Shown here: one piece after another, positions 44,159 to 54,512 of the stretch
How the letters are laid out: each line of letters begins with the position of its first letter
Position numbering within the stretch: the first letter of the stretch is position 1
DNA from: Mycobacterium pseudokansasii
GTDB taxonomy: Bacteria; Actinomycetota; Actinomycetes; Mycobacteriales; Mycobacteriaceae
Direction of reading: 5' to 3'
DNA length: 64,000 nucleotides
Assembly: GCF_900566075.1 (NCBI RefSeq)
Contig: NZ_UPHU01000001.1
Location: forward strand, 6,014,325 to 6,078,324
Position numbers and translations under genes: made by a program
Notes under the pieces: generated by a model
Database searches by the model: none
The model's input: only the letters and a program-made list of their open reading frames with translations
What the model was told of the DNA's origin: nothing

Positions 44159-46051
44159 ATCGACTGGGGCCACGAGCTGGTCGCGTCGTTGCGGTGGATT
44201 CTTCAGGCCTGGGCGGTCAGCGGGGCATGCCTGCTCGTCGTCGCGGTGCTGGTCGTCCGGTTCACCCGCTGGGGCACTCAGTTCTGGCGCATCACCGGCC
44301 AGTACTACACGGGCCGGCACAGCGTCCCGGTCTGGGGTTTGTTCGGCGCGCTGCTGCTGTCGGTCATCACCTCGGTGCGGCTGACGGTGTTGTTCACCTA
44401 CTACAGCAACGACCTGTATTCGGCGCTTCAGGCCGCGTTCCAGGGCGCCGCCGCCGGCAATGACGCGGCGCGGGACTCGGGCATCCACGGCTTTTGGGTG
44501 GCCATCTGGACCTTCTGTGTCATCGCGGTCCTGCAGGTGATCCAGGTGATGACGGATTTGTATGTCACGCAACGGTTTTTGATCCGATGGCGGGTATGGC
44601 TCACCGACCGGCTGACTGCGGACTGGCTCGACGGGCGGGCTTACTATCGGGGCCGGTTCCTGGAAACCACGATCGACAACCCCGACCAGCGCATCCAGCA
44701 GGACATCGACATCTTCACCGCAGGTGTCGGTGGCGCGCCCAACAGCCCGTCGGTCGGCACATCGGCCACGTTGCTGTTCGGCGCGGTCCGATCGGTTGTC
44801 TCGGTGGTATCTTTTGCCGCGATCTTGTGGCGACTGTCCGGAACCTTGACCATCTTCGGGATCGACATTCCGAAAGCGCTGTTCTGGGTCTTGTTCGGCT
44901 ACGTCTCGATGGCGACGGTGGTCGCCTTCTGGATCGGTCACCCTCTCATCCGGTTCAGCTTCCGCAACGAGCTGTTCAACGCCGCCTTCCGGTATGCGCT
45001 GGTGCGGCTGCGCGACGCCGCCGAGGCGATCGGCTTCTACCGCGGCGAACGCGCGGAACGCTCCCAGCTCGGGACCCGGTTCGCCGACACGATTGCCAAC
45101 TACCGCCGCTACGTGCGACGAACGATCGGCTTCCTCGGCTGGAACGTCACGATGAGCCAGACCATCAACCCGCTGCCGTTCATCGTGCAAGCGCCGCGAC
45201 TGTTCGCGGGCAGCATCAAACTCGGAGACGTGATCCAATCCGCCGGCGCCTTCGGCCAGATCGAGGATTCACTGTCGTTCTTCCGCAACGCCTATGACCG
45301 ATTCGCCAGCTATCGGGCCGCGATCATGCGCCTCAACGGGCTGGCGGAAGCCAATGCCAAGGCGCGCAAACTTCCTGAGCTGCACACCGTCGCCACCGGG
45401 GATGTCGCGATAGAACTCGACGACGTCGAGGTCCGCTCACCCACCGGCACGCAATTGATCGAGCCGCTCAATGTGCGGCTGGTGCCCGGCGACGCACTGG
45501 TCATCACCGGCACGTCCGGTTGCGGCAAGACGTCACTGCTGCGCACGCTGGCCGGGCTCTGGCCGTACGCCTCGGGCACGCTGCGCTATCCGGACGGCCG
45601 GGACGGAGTCATGTTCGTCCCGCAGCTGCCCTATCTTCCGCTGGGCAACCTGCGCGCCGCGACGAGCTACCCGGCGATGGAGGGTGAGATCGACGACCTG
45701 ACGCTGCGCGACGCCCTGGCCAAAGTCACCTTGCCCAACCTCATCAGCCGGCTCGACGACGCCGAGGACTGGGCCAAGGTGCTCTCCCCCGGTGAGCAGC
45801 AACGCATCGCGTTCGCCCGCGTCCTGGTGACCAGACCCAAGGCGGTGTTCCTCGACGAAGCCACCTCGGCTCTCGACGAGGGACTGGAGTTCGCGCTCTA
45901 TGACCTGCTGCGAAAAGAGCTGCCGGACTGCATCGTGGTCAGCGCCAGCCACCGCAGCACCGTCGAACCGCATCATCACCAGGAGCTGGAATTGTTGGGC
46001 AACGGCCCGTGGCGCCTGAGCCGCATCGGCGAACCGGTGGCCTCAATGTGA
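44138..46051 (+). CDS. SbmA/BacA-type ABC transporter (Rv1819c-like), first copy
   Basis: 637-residue ABC half-transporter with fused domains. It starts with FTPSIDW. Several transmembrane helices to about residue 370 carry the SbmA/BacA pattern ([26 protein letters not shown]). The NBD has Walker [10 protein letters not shown] (about 458-466), signature LSPGEQQR (about 549) and Walker B AVFLDEA. The closest described relative is Rv1819c of M. tuberculosis, which imports vitamin B12 and hydrophilic peptides. A tandem paralogue follows. Confidence 0.92.
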   Translation: METFTPSIDWGHELVASLRWILQAWAVSGACLLVVAVLVVRFTRWGTQFWRITGQYYTGRHSVPVWGLFGALLLSVITSVRLTVLFTYYSNDLYSALQAAFQGAAAGNDAARDSGIHGFWVAIWTFCVIAVLQVIQVMTDLYVTQRFLIRWRVWLTDRLTADWLDGRAYYRGRFLETTIDNPDQRIQQDIDIFTAGVGGAPNSPSVGTSATLLFGAVRSVVSVVSFAAILWRLSGTLTIFGIDIPKALFWVLFGYVSMATVVAFWIGHPLIRFSFRNELFNAAFRYALVRLRDAAEAIGFYRGERAERSQLGTRFADTIANYRRYVRRTIGFLGWNVTMSQTINPLPFIVQAPRLFAGSIKLGDVIQSAGAFGQIEDSLSFFRNAYDRFASYRAAIMRLNGLAEANAKARKLPELHTVATGDVAIELDDVEVRSPTGTQLIEPLNVRLVPGDALVITGTSGCGKTSLLRTLAGLWPYASGTLRYPDGRDGVMFVPQLPYLPLGNLRAATSYPAMEGEIDDLTLRDALAKVTLPNLISRLDDAEDWAKVLSPGEQQRIAFARVLVTRPKAVFLDEATSALDEGLEFALYDLLRKELPDCIVVSASHRSTVEPHHHQELELLGNGPWRLSRIGEPVASM

Positions 46052-46125
46052 GCGGGCGGCTTTTCAAATCGCGGTAGCTTCTCGACATAGCGTCGCCACG
46101 ACGCCATGGCACAGGAGCGTTCACC

Positions 46126-48042
46126 ATGGATACCTTCACGCCGTCGATCGACTGGAGCAACGAGGTTGCGGGGTCGTTGTGGTGGCTTGCCGAAGCCTGG
46201 ACGATCAGCGGCGCGGGCCTGTTGGCCGTCGGGACGCTCATCGCCCGCTACACCACATGGGGCCGGCAGTTCTGGGAGGTGACCGGAGGATACTTCAAGG
46301 GCCACAACAGTATTCCGGTGTGGGGCCGGCTGGCCCTGCTGCTGATGCTGGTGATGGTCGCGGTGCGGATCAATATTCTGCTGAGCTATTACAGCAACGA
46401 CTTGTACACCGCGCTGCAGGTGGCGTTCGAGGGAGCCGCCAGCGGCGACATGCGGGTCCGCAACTCCGGCATCCACGGCTTCTGGATGGCCATCGCGACC
46501 TTTTCCGTCCTGGCGGTCATCTACATCACGCGCGCCGTGGTCGACCAGTTTCTGATGCAGGAGTTCATCATCCGGTGGCGGGTCTGGCTCACGCACCGAT
46601 TGATGGGCGACTGGCTGGGTGACCGCGCCTACTATCGCGGACAGTTCATCGACCACCCCATCGACAACCCCGACCAGCGCATCCAGCAAGACGTCGACGC
46701 TTTCACCGCATGCTCGGGCGGCATGGCGAACATCCCCGCGAACGGGACCGCCAAAACCCTGCTGTTCGGTGCCGTGCAGGCGGTGGTGTCGGTGGTGTCG
46801 TTCGCCGCGATCCTGTGGGAACTGTCGTTCCCGATCACCGTCGCGGGTCTGCAGATTCCGCGGGCGCTGTTCTGGATCGTCATCGCCTACATCACGTTCG
46901 CCACGGTGGTCGCCTTCTGGATCGGACGTCCGCTGATCCGGTTGAGCTTCCGCAACGAAAAGCTCAACGCGGTCTTCCGCTACGCCCTGGTGCGGTTGCG
47001 CGACGCCGGCGAGGCAGTCGGCTTCTACCGCGGAGAGCGAGCCGAAAGTGTGGAATTGAACGGGCGATTCGCGGGGGTGATCACGAACTATCGCGGCTAT
47101 CTGCGGCGCAGCGTGGCCTTCACCGGCTTCAATGTGGCGGTGAGCCAGCCGATCGGGCTGCTGCCGTTCCTGATTCAGGCGCCGCATTTGTTCGCGGGCT
47201 CGTTCAAACTCGGCTACGTCATGCAATCCACGCAGGCATTCGGCACGGTTCACGATTCGCTGTCGTTCTTCCGTAACGCCTATGACCTGTTCGCCAGCTA
47301 CCGCGCCTCCATCCTTCGGGTGCACGGCCTGGTCGAGTCCAACGCCAAGACCCGTGCGTTGCCGAAACTGCACACCGCGCCCAGCGTCGACGGCTCGGTC
47401 GAATTGGACGAGGTCGAGGTGCGCACGCCGGACGGCCTGCAATTGGTGGAGCCGCTCAGCATGAGACTCGCTCCGGGCGACTCCATGGTGATCGTCGGCC
47501 GGTCCGGGTCGGGCAAGACCACGCTGCTGCGCAGCCTCGCCCAGTTGTGGCCGTTCACATCCGGGACGTTGCGACACCCCAGCCAAGACAACGCGACGAT
47601 GTTCTTGAGCCAGTTGCCATATGTGCCCCTGGGCAATCTGCGTGCCGTGGTGTCCTACCCGGCCGCCGAGGGCGACATCGCCGACCGCAGGCTGCGCGAC
47701 GTGTTGGCCAAAGTGGCGCTGGCTCACCTGCGCGACCGGCTGGATCAGGTTCAGGACTGGGCCAAGGTGCTCTCCCCCGGCGAACAGCAGCGGATCGCGT
47801 TCGCTCGCATCCTGCTCACCAGGCCCAGCGCGGTGTTCCTCGACGAGGCAACGTCTGCGCTCGACCCGGGACTCGAATATTCGCTGTACCAATTGCTTCG
47901 CACCGAGTTGCCGGAGACCGTGGTGGTATCGGTCAGCCACCGCAACACCGTCGAGCCACATCACGAGCAGCAGTTGGCGCTGCTGGGCGGCGGGGCCTGG
48001 CGGGTGGGGAAGGTCGGCGAACGTGGCAGCATGAGTCTGTGA
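46126..48042 (+). CDS. SbmA/BacA-type ABC transporter (Rv1819c-like), second copy
   Basis: 638-residue paralogue of the preceding gene with the same architecture: FTPSIDW start, membrane domain with [11 protein letters not shown] and [15 protein letters not shown], then an NBD with GRSGSGKTT (about 458), LSPGEQQR and [11 protein letters not shown]. The first copy has Cys in its Walker A (SGCGKTS), while this one has SGSGKTT. The two may form homodimers or a heterodimer. ATG 46126 with a GGAG site. The next gene overlaps by four bases (GTGA). Confidence 0.92.
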   Translation: MDTFTPSIDWSNEVAGSLWWLAEAWTISGAGLLAVGTLIARYTTWGRQFWEVTGGYFKGHNSIPVWGRLALLLMLVMVAVRINILLSYYSNDLYTALQVAFEGAASGDMRVRNSGIHGFWMAIATFSVLAVIYITRAVVDQFLMQEFIIRWRVWLTHRLMGDWLGDRAYYRGQFIDHPIDNPDQRIQQDVDAFTACSGGMANIPANGTAKTLLFGAVQAVVSVVSFAAILWELSFPITVAGLQIPRALFWIVIAYITFATVVAFWIGRPLIRLSFRNEKLNAVFRYALVRLRDAGEAVGFYRGERAESVELNGRFAGVITNYRGYLRRSVAFTGFNVAVSQPIGLLPFLIQAPHLFAGSFKLGYVMQSTQAFGTVHDSLSFFRNAYDLFASYRASILRVHGLVESNAKTRALPKLHTAPSVDGSVELDEVEVRTPDGLQLVEPLSMRLAPGDSMVIVGRSGSGKTTLLRSLAQLWPFTSGTLRHPSQDNATMFLSQLPYVPLGNLRAVVSYPAAEGDIADRRLRDVLAKVALAHLRDRLDQVQDWAKVLSPGEQQRIAFARILLTRPSAVFLDEATSALDPGLEYSLYQLLRTELPETVVVSVSHRNTVEPHHEQQLALLGGGAWRVGKVGERGSMSL

Positions 48043-48548
48043 CCGGGTCTGTCTCCACAACGTCGCTGTCCTGGGATGTGGTGCTCGTCGATAAGCCGGA
48101 TGACGTCAACGTCGTGATCGGCCAGGCGCACTTCATCAAGACGGTCGATGACCTCCACGAGGCGCTGGTGGGGGTGAGTTCAGCACTACGGTTCGGGCTG
48201 GCGTTCTGCGAGGCGTCCGGGCCGCGATTGGTTCGACGCAGCGGTAACGACCCCGCGTTGGTGGAGCTCGCAACCAACACCGCCCTGGCGATCGCGGCCG
48301 GACACTGCTTCGTGATCTTCCTGCGCGAGGGCTTCCCGATCAGCGTCCTCAATCCGGTGAAAGCGGTGCCCGAGGTCTGCACGATTCACTGCGCCACGGC
48401 CAATCCCGTTGAAGTCGTGGTCGCGGTGACGGAGCGCGGGCGGGGCATCGCGGCCGTGATCGACGGTCAACCACCCCTCGGGGTGGAGACCGATCGTGAC
48501 GTCACCGAGCGGCGCGAGCTACTGCGCGCCATCGGTTACAAGCTCTGA
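48039..48548 (+). CDS. Adenosine-specific kinase-like protein
   Basis: 169-residue protein resembling the small adenosine-specific kinase family first described in archaea: [17 protein letters not shown], then a [14 protein letters not shown] core and [11 protein letters not shown] near the end. Structural knowledge of this family is limited. Its start GTG 48039 overlaps the transporter stop, so it is cotranslated with the second BacA-like gene, which is unexpected and may hint at a link to nucleoside or cobalamin metabolism. It converges on fadD15. Confidence 0.7.
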   Translation: MTGSVSTTSLSWDVVLVDKPDDVNVVIGQAHFIKTVDDLHEALVGVSSALRFGLAFCEASGPRLVRRSGNDPALVELATNTALAIAAGHCFVIFLREGFPISVLNPVKAVPEVCTIHCATANPVEVVVAVTERGRGIAAVIDGQPPLGVETDRDVTERRELLRAIGYKL

Positions 48549-48576
48549 CTGCTGTCAGATAATCGAGCCGCTCCGG

Positions 48577-50379
48577 TCAGCGCTTGCTGTACAGGGACTC
48601 GATCTCGGCGGCGAAACGCTGCGCCACCACATTGCGTTTCACCTTCAGCGTCGGGGTCAGCTCACCGGTCAAAACCGTGAAGTCGACCGGCAGAATGCGG
48701 AACCGCCGGATCGATTCGGCTTGAGAAACGGCCTGATTGGCTTGCTTGACCGCCTGGTCGATCTCGCCGGCCAGATCGGGGTCGTCGATCAGATCGGCCA
48801 CCGACGCCGTCGCGTCTTTACCGTGGTGCTGCTTCCACACGTCGAACCCTTCCGGGTCGATCGCTATCAGTGCGGCCACGTACGGCTTGTTGTCCCCGAC
48901 CACCATGGCCTGGCTGACCAGCGGGTGCGCGCGCAACTGGTCTTCGAGGACAGCCGGCGCGACGTTCTTGCCGCCGGCTGTCACGATGATCTCCTTCTTG
49001 CGGCCGACGATCGACAAGAAGCCGTCGGCGTCGACCGACCCGAGGTCGCCGGTGTGGAACCACCCGTTGACGATCGCCTCGGCAGTGGCGTTCTCGTTGT
49101 GCCAGTAGCCGGTGAACACCACGCCGCCGCGCACCAGCACCTCGCCGTCATTGGCGATCGCCATGCTGTTGCCGGGCAACAACTTGCCGACCGTGCCGAC
49201 CCGCTCCTCGCCGATCCGGTTCACGGTGATCGCGGCGCTGGTCTCGGTGAGCCCGTAGCCCTCGTAGATGGTCACCCCGATGCCGCGGTAGAAGTGGCAC
49301 AGCCGTTTGCCCAACGGCGCTCCCCCGGAGACCGCGGCATGGCAGTTGCCACCGAGCGCAGCGCGTAGTTTGCCGTACACCAGCCGGTCGAACAGCGCGT
49401 GCCTGGCCCGCAGCAGCAAACTCGGACCGCCGGCGTCCCGGGCCGTGCTCCATTCGATCGCGGTGCGAGCGGCGGCGTCGAAGATCTTGCCCCTGCCGCT
49501 ATCCTGGGCCTTCAATTCGGCTGTGTTGTAGACCTTTTCGAACACCCGGGGCACCGACACCACCACCGTCGGCTGGAACACAGCCAACGTGGACACCAGG
49601 TTCTTGATGTCGCTGGTGTACCCGATCGTGACCTTGTTGGCGAATGCCGACATGGACAGTGAACGCGCCAGCACATGCGCCAGCGGCAAGAAGACCAGCA
49701 GCCGTTCGCTCTTGCGCAACAACGTCGGAAAGCACGACGCCGCGCCGCGCGCCTCGTACAGCAGATTCGAGTGGGTCAGCTGGCAGCCCTTCGGGCGGCC
49801 CGTCGTTCCCGAGGTGTAAATCAGCGTCGCGGGGTCGGCGGCCCGCAACGACGCCAGCCGTTGGTCGAGTTGGCCGACGTCCACTGCCTTGCCGGCCTCG
49901 GCCAGCTCGTCGAGGGCCGTCGGGCCGCTCGACTCGAGCTGCAGGATTTTTCGCAGGCTCGGCAGCTCGTCGCTGAGCTCCTTGATCACCTGGGCGTGGG
50001 CGTCGGTCTCGGCGATCGCCAGCACGGCCCCGGAATCCTCCAGCACCCAGCGCACCTGCTCGGCCGAGGAGGTGTCGTAGATCGGGACGGTGACCGCGCC
50101 CACCGAAAGGATCGCGTAGTCAAGGATCACCCACTCGTAGCGGGTGGCCGACAAAATCGCGACTCGATCACCGGCATTGACGTTCTCGGCGATCAAACCC
50201 AGTGCCGTGGCGCGGATCTGCTGGGCCGCCTCCGCGCAGGTCACGTCGGTCCACACCCCGTCGACCAGGCGCTGGAAGATCACATGATCGGGGTCGTCGC
50301 GCTCGTGTGCGTACACACTGCCGGCGATGTGGTCGGTGTCGGCGACGGTGAAATCCGCGGCAACATTGAATTCACGCAT
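48577..50379 (-). CDS. fadD15: Long-chain fatty acyl-CoA synthetase FadD15
   Basis: 600-residue AMP-forming acyl-CoA synthetase, equal in length to M. tuberculosis FadD15 (Rv2187). The AMP-binding P-loop is [38 protein letters not shown] and the C-terminal catalytic lysine region [11 protein letters not shown] are all visible. It activates long-chain fatty acids as CoA thioesters. No signal or membrane segment. It is transcribed alone, divergent from an AraC-type regulator. Confidence 0.92.
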   Translation of the reverse strand: MREFNVAADFTVADTDHIAGSVYAHERDDPDHVIFQRLVDGVWTDVTCAEAAQQIRATALGLIAENVNAGDRVAILSATRYEWVILDYAILSVGAVTVPIYDTSSAEQVRWVLEDSGAVLAIAETDAHAQVIKELSDELPSLRKILQLESSGPTALDELAEAGKAVDVGQLDQRLASLRAADPATLIYTSGTTGRPKGCQLTHSNLLYEARGAASCFPTLLRKSERLLVFLPLAHVLARSLSMSAFANKVTIGYTSDIKNLVSTLAVFQPTVVVSVPRVFEKVYNTAELKAQDSGRGKIFDAAARTAIEWSTARDAGGPSLLLRARHALFDRLVYGKLRAALGGNCHAAVSGGAPLGKRLCHFYRGIGVTIYEGYGLTETSAAITVNRIGEERVGTVGKLLPGNSMAIANDGEVLVRGGVVFTGYWHNENATAEAIVNGWFHTGDLGSVDADGFLSIVGRKKEIIVTAGGKNVAPAVLEDQLRAHPLVSQAMVVGDNKPYVAALIAIDPEGFDVWKQHHGKDATASVADLIDDPDLAGEIDQAVKQANQAVSQAESIRRFRILPVDFTVLTGELTPTLKVKRNVVAQRFAAEIESLYSKR

Positions 50380-50636
50380 GGTCTGGGGTCCCTTGCAGCT
50401 GGTCGCGATTGGATTCGACTTATGGGTTACGGTCGCCCGACGGGACGGTCTCCACGGGCGTGAACGGTTTTTCGATGAAACACCTCCTGGCCTCTGCCGA
50501 TTGCCGCCGGCAAGTCCGGTGCGAAGCATTATCCACCGACGCTAGCCGCCTGCGCAGTTTGCTTCCACATGGCCCGGCAGCGTCGTGGGGTCTCGGGTAC
50601 TTGACACAGCGGCACCGGCCGCTGAGGGTCAACGGC

Positions 50637-51653
50637 ATGTCCGTGGTGCGCGGGACCGGGCTGTCCAACTACCCGAAGCTGGCCGCCGAGTTGGGCGGTG
50701 ACCCGGCCAGCCTGCTGCGGGCAGTGGGTATCCGTGACCGAGACGTCGGCAACTACGACGCGTTCATACCGTTCCGCGCGGCGATCAGGGCAATGGAATC
50801 GGCCGCAGAGGCAACGGCCACACCGGATTTCGGGCGCAGGTTGGCCCGGCGACAGAGTATCGAGATCCTGGGACCGGTGGGCGTGGCCGCTCGAACCGCC
50901 GCGACGGTGGCCGACGCCTTGTCGATCTTCAACACCTTCATGGCGGCGTACAGCCCGGTTATCCGCATACAGATCACCTCGTCGGCCGATGCACAGCGGT
51001 CATTCATCGGAATCCAGTTCCTCCTCGACGAAGCGATTCCCTGTCCGCAGACGCTGGAACTGGCGTTGGGCGTCTCGCTCGGGGTGTTACGCCTACTGAT
51101 GGGCGCCGACTACGCCCCGCTGGCGGTGCACCTATCCCACGACCCGGTTACCGCACCGGCCGACTACGCGCAGTATTTCGGCTGCACGCCGTACTTCGCC
51201 GAACGCAGGAGCGGATTCACCGTGCGCACCGCGGACCTGAGCCGGCCGTTGAACCGAGACGACGTCGCCCACCGCGCGGTGGTCGACTATCTGAGCAGCA
51301 TCACCCCACTAGGCGCCGGGATCGTGGAATCGGTACGCGCCATCGTTCGCCAATTACTGCCCACCGGGGCGGCGACCCTCGACCTGGTGGCCGAGCAATT
51401 CCACCTGCATCCGAAAACGTTGCAGCGCAGGCTTGCCGACGAAGGCACTACCTTCGCGGTGCTGGTAGACCAAGTCCGCAAGGACACCGCCGACCGCTAC
51501 CTGCGCACGACCGGTATCAGCTTGTCGCACCTGACCAGGGAATTGGGCTATGCCGAGCAGAGCGTGTTGACGCGCTCCTGCAAGCGCTGGTTCGGGGCGG
51601 GGCCGGCAGCCTACCGAAACCGGACCCGCTTGCCGGCATTCGCGCGGGCCTGA
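50637..51653 (+). CDS. AraC-family transcriptional regulator
   Basis: 338-residue regulator. The N-terminal ~200 residues are the Arabinose_bd-like sensing domain of the OruR/VirS-type subfamily (RAVGIRDRDVGNYDAFIPF). The C-terminal ~95 residues form the AraC double-HTH with VAEQFHLHPKTLQRRLADEG and ISLSHLTRELGYAEQSVLTR. ATG 50637 is chosen; an upstream frame extends further but without family features. Divergent from fadD15, which is a possible target. Confidence 0.88.
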   Translation: MSVVRGTGLSNYPKLAAELGGDPASLLRAVGIRDRDVGNYDAFIPFRAAIRAMESAAEATATPDFGRRLARRQSIEILGPVGVAARTAATVADALSIFNTFMAAYSPVIRIQITSSADAQRSFIGIQFLLDEAIPCPQTLELALGVSLGVLRLLMGADYAPLAVHLSHDPVTAPADYAQYFGCTPYFAERRSGFTVRTADLSRPLNRDDVAHRAVVDYLSSITPLGAGIVESVRAIVRQLLPTGAATLDLVAEQFHLHPKTLQRRLADEGTTFAVLVDQVRKDTADRYLRTTGISLSHLTRELGYAEQSVLTRSCKRWFGAGPAAYRNRTRLPAFARA

Positions 51654-51944
51654 GCGGCTCACGCGCGGATCGTTCGGCGCCTCAGCGCCTCGGCGTTCGG
51701 CCGCCGTATCCGAAGTAGCGCGGTTGCCTTGAGGTCGGTCGATGCCCGGGGTTCCCGGCGTGCGCGGCGACGGGTCATCGCCAGGCGGCGGCGCACGATC
51801 TGTGTCAGGTGAAGTCCAGGCCACCAACCGAATACCGACCACCACCATGGCGGTGACGCCAGCATCATCCGCCCGGTACTCGGCCGGACTGCCCGCCGCT
51901 GCCGGTTAACCGTATCCACTATCACCGCAACGGATTACGGCCAG
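51654..51944. other. Intergenic region with a doubtful 88-codon frame
   Basis: 291 bases between the AraC gene and the esx cassette. A minus-strand frame (51659-51925) of 88 residues is very Arg-rich, has no good ribosome binding site and shows no domain, so it is probably not a gene. No terminator hairpin was clear. Confidence 0.3.
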
Positions 51945-52232
51945 CTACCCCCACTTGGCGGCTTCGGCGCCGTCGCGAGCCAGCATGGCCATGGTGTTGG
52001 ATTCATGCGTGCTGGCCATCGACTGATAAGACCGCATCAGGTCTTCCATGGCCTGGTTCCACTGGGTCTGCCAGCCCTGGTAGGTCATTCCGGTATCGCC
52101 TTGCCAGGCATTGGACAGCGCGGCCTGCTCGTTGGCGATATCGGCGCCCAGGCTGTGCAGGGTGCCCGCATAGCCGGACATGTTCCCGGCGTGCGCCAGC
52201 ATCGCCGGGTAGTTGTACATAATCTGTGACAT
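51945..52232 (-). CDS. esxR: ESAT-6-like protein EsxR/EsxH (TB10.4 family)
   Basis: 95-residue WXG100 protein nearly identical in pattern to TB10.4: [20 protein letters not shown], then [16 protein letters not shown] with the WxG turn, and [14 protein letters not shown] at the end. It is secreted by type VII secretion as a 1:1 dimer with the EsxS/EsxG protein encoded just upstream. ATG 52232 is preferred over GTG 52235 because AAGGAC is better spaced. The lack of espG or ecc genes nearby makes it a secondary (esxR-like) copy rather than the main ESX-3 locus. Confidence 0.93.
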   Translation of the reverse strand: MSQIMYNYPAMLAHAGNMSGYAGTLHSLGADIANEQAALSNAWQGDTGMTYQGWQTQWNQAMEDLMRSYQSMASTHESNTMAMLARDGAEAAKWG

Positions 52233-52267
52233 CACAAGTCCTTTCGAAGTTTCACGGTGACGGTGAC

Positions 52268-52561
52268 TCAGAAGCCGGTGTAGGTGGACGCCGCGGCGGC
52301 ATCGGCGGCCACATAGGTGCCCGCGGCATCACCCAGATTGGCCTGCGCGATGTCCAACAAGGTGTTGACCCGGGCGGCGGCCTCCACAAACCGGGCGTGC
52401 GCGCCCTGAAACGCCGCCGCCGACTCGCCCTGATGAAACGCCTGCGCCGACATCGCCGACTGCTCGGCCTGCCCGACCGTGTGCCGCATCAACGCGGCCT
52501 TGGCGGTAAACGCCGACTGCGACGCCACCAACTGCGGAATATGGGCATCCAACAAACTCAT
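52268..52561 (-). CDS. esxS: ESAT-6-like protein EsxS/EsxG
   Basis: 97-residue partner of Esx[19 protein letters not shown] opens the protein, [13 protein letters not shown] is the turn region (no WxG, as is usual for EsxG), and [18 protein letters not shown] ends it. The length equals that of EsxG (97). AAGGA at six bases before ATG 52561 decides the start. Encoded 36 bases before esxR. Confidence 0.93.
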   Translation of the reverse strand: MSLLDAHIPQLVASQSAFTAKAALMRHTVGQAEQSAMSAQAFHQGESAAAFQGAHARFVEAAARVNTLLDIAQANLGDAAGTYVAADAAAASTYTGF

Positions 52562-52666
52562 GGTCATCCTTTTCGTGGGTGCGGATATTTTGGGTTGTTA
52601 CGCTCCGCGGCTTAGGGATTCAGCCGGTAGGTTGGTTGCTGTCCGTGATAGGCGGCTATCGCGTCG

Positions 52667-53923
52667 CTAGCTGACGCAGCCGGCCATGATCGCCTCCCGA
52701 CTCGGGTCCCAGGTGGCCGGCAGCATCGGAGCCCGCGCCACATCGCCTGACTCCTGGTCACCCAACCTGGTCAAACCTCCTGGCTCTGCAGCGGCCTCCT
52801 TGCCGGCGGTCCCGGCAAAACCCAACGGTGCAGCGCCCCGGGCCGAGTAACCCAGGCCGGCCGGCGCCGTCGCGGGAGCGGTCGCCACGGCCGAAACCAA
52901 TCGGGCCGGCGGCGGCACGGCAGCGGCTCCGAGTTCGGGCGTCACCGAGCCGGCGGCAACTGCGCCCACCGCGGCCGGAGCGGCCGCCACCGACAATCCC
53001 AAAGAATTCAGCAGCGCGGTGGCAGCCGGAACCAGGGCCGGCGGCAGCGCGGCAAGCAACGCGCTGGTGGCACCGGTAGTCACCCCCGTCGCCAGAGCCG
53101 ATGCCGGCGCTCCGCCTTCGGCCACGGTGTAGCCGAGCGCGAAGATCATCGGACCCCATTCCAGCAGCGCGTTGAATGGATTGGTCCAAAAGGCATTGAG
53201 CATCTGCCACAAATTGCCGATCGGGTCCTGCAGGAACAACGCGTCTTCCTTCAAGACCCACACATTGAAGGCCAGATACGCCTCGGCAACCTCCTTAAGG
53301 AGCGCCCAGATCAAGTTCCACGGGATATCCCCCATGGCGGATTGGACCGACGTGGCAGCGGCGTCGCCGGCGCCGCTGACACCGGGCTTGACCAGTGGCG
53401 GGGCGGGCGTGTTTTGCGGCACCGACGCCAGCGCCGCGACTGACGCCGCGTGGTAGATGCTCATCGCGGTGGCAGCCTGGATCCACATCCGCAGATAGTC
53501 GCCCTCATTGAGCGCGATCGGGATCGTATTGATGCCAAAGAAATTCGTCGCCAGCAATACCGCGTGTACGGCGTGGTTGGCAGCCAACTCCGGCAATGTC
53601 GGCATCGCCGCCAGTGCGCCGGTATAGGCGGTCGCCGCCACCTCGTGCTGGGCGGCCACCCCGGCGCTGTCGGCGCTTGCCCGCAACAGCCATGCCAGGT
53701 AGGGGACGTGCGCTGCCGCAAATAGTTGGGCGCTCGGACCCTGCCACGCCCCGACCTCAACCCCGCCCAGCAATGCCGTGAGTTCTTCTGCTACCGCTGC
53801 GTATTCGGCGCTGATCGACGTCCACGATGCGGCGGCCACGAGCAGCGGACCGGAGCCCGGACCGCTGCTCAGCAACGACGAATGCACCTCCGGTGGAGAG
53901 GCGATCCAGATTGGAGCCGTCAC
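52667..53923 (-). CDS. PPE family protein (PPE4/PPE47-like)
   Basis: 418-residue PPE protein. [20 protein letters not shown] starts the PPE domain, [14 protein letters not shown] holds the WxG turn, and the C-terminal ~230 residues are Ala/Pro/Gly-rich with no MPTR repeats. It ends in [11 protein letters not shown]. Begins with GTG 53923 overlapping the PE stop (GTGA), so it is translated with its PE partner. The pattern matches PPE4/PPE47 of the ESX-3 and ESX-3-like cassettes. Confidence 0.92.
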   Translation of the reverse strand: MTAPIWIASPPEVHSSLLSSGPGSGPLLVAAASWTSISAEYAAVAEELTALLGGVEVGAWQGPSAQLFAAAHVPYLAWLLRASADSAGVAAQHEVAATAYTGALAAMPTLPELAANHAVHAVLLATNFFGINTIPIALNEGDYLRMWIQAATAMSIYHAASVAALASVPQNTPAPPLVKPGVSGAGDAAATSVQSAMGDIPWNLIWALLKEVAEAYLAFNVWVLKEDALFLQDPIGNLWQMLNAFWTNPFNALLEWGPMIFALGYTVAEGGAPASALATGVTTGATSALLAALPPALVPAATALLNSLGLSVAAAPAAVGAVAAGSVTPELGAAAVPPPARLVSAVATAPATAPAGLGYSARGAAPLGFAGTAGKEAAAEPGGLTRLGDQESGDVARAPMLPATWDPSREAIMAGCVS

Positions 53924-54234
53924 CGTAAGCCGCCCGACGCCAGGTACGAGGCCGCCGCCGCGGCGTCACCAACCGCGTAACTGACACCGGACTCACCGAC
54001 ACCGACACCGGACCGGCCGAGTTCCCCGATCCCCTCCGCCACGATCGCCGCGTGCTCGACGCCCTGACCGCTGAAGCCCGCCGCGGTCTGCAGCGACACC
54101 GGATCCGCCGCCGGCGGCACGACCGCGGTGATCAACGGTGCGGCGGCCGCCTGCGCGGCCGCGAGCCGAGCCGTCAGCGCCTCCACCGCCGCGCTGGCCG
54201 CGGCCAGACCTTCGGGCACCACTCGCAGCGTCAT
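53920..54234 (-). CDS. PE family protein (PE5/PE29-like)
   Basis: 104-residue PE protein. It begins [20 protein letters not shown], carries the PE-domain helical hairpin and ends in YLASGGLR. No PGRS or other extension. GGAAGGAG before ATG 54234 is a strong ribosome binding site. First gene of the PE-PPE-esxS-esxR operon, the order seen in M. tuberculosis Rv3022A-Rv3019c and in the ESX-3 locus. Confidence 0.92.
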   Translation of the reverse strand: MTLRVVPEGLAAASAAVEALTARLAAAQAAAAPLITAVVPPAADPVSLQTAAGFSGQGVEHAAIVAEGIGELGRSGVGVGESGVSYAVGDAAAAASYLASGGLR

Positions 54235-54289
54235 CACCGATACTCCTTCCGGGGCGCCTGATCTACCGGCGCGGCACATACCATCGAAT

Positions 54290-54319
54290 ATAAATCTCAC
54301 GAACTATAACTATTGTCAA
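54290..54319 (-). promoter_or_regulatory. Predicted promoter of the PE-PPE-esx operon
   Basis: Read on the minus strand: TTGACA (54319-54314), 18 bases, then ATTTAT (54295-54290). The region is AT-rich compared with its surroundings. No Zur or IdeR box was evident by eye. Confidence 0.4.
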
Positions 54320-54420
54320 CTGTTGAAACGGGCCACGGTGTCGTAGGTTTCGCGCACGTCAAAATAGTTGTTCAGCTGCATTGCGGTGGGTGTCGGGCAC
54401 GGACCGGCCATCCACGCGGT
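54316..54420 (-). pseudogene. Possible 3' remnant of a decayed gene
   Basis: A short minus-strand frame ends at 54316 with codons that look coding: MAGPCPTPTAMQLNNYFDV and following residues to a TGA. It has no in-frame upstream gene. It may be the last piece of a secreted protein or a short unannotated gene; family unknown. Confidence 0.25.
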
Positions 54421-54512
54421 GCTCGTCGGGAAAGTGCCGACCGGACGGTGGTGGCCCGCGGCTGCGCGAATTCGTTGTGCCGCGGTGACGGAAGTTAGGG
54501 CTGGCCCGGTCG

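Noticed and set aside
45976..48060. Long minus-strand open frame of almost 700 codons opposite the second ABC transporter
   Set aside because: The plus strand has a complete ABC transporter with all motifs. The antisense frame is a by-product of GC-rich codons, is His/Gln/Arg-rich and has no domain.
51659..51925. Minus-strand frame of 88 codons after the AraC gene
   Set aside because: Arg-rich composition, no ribosome binding site and no domain; probably non-coding.
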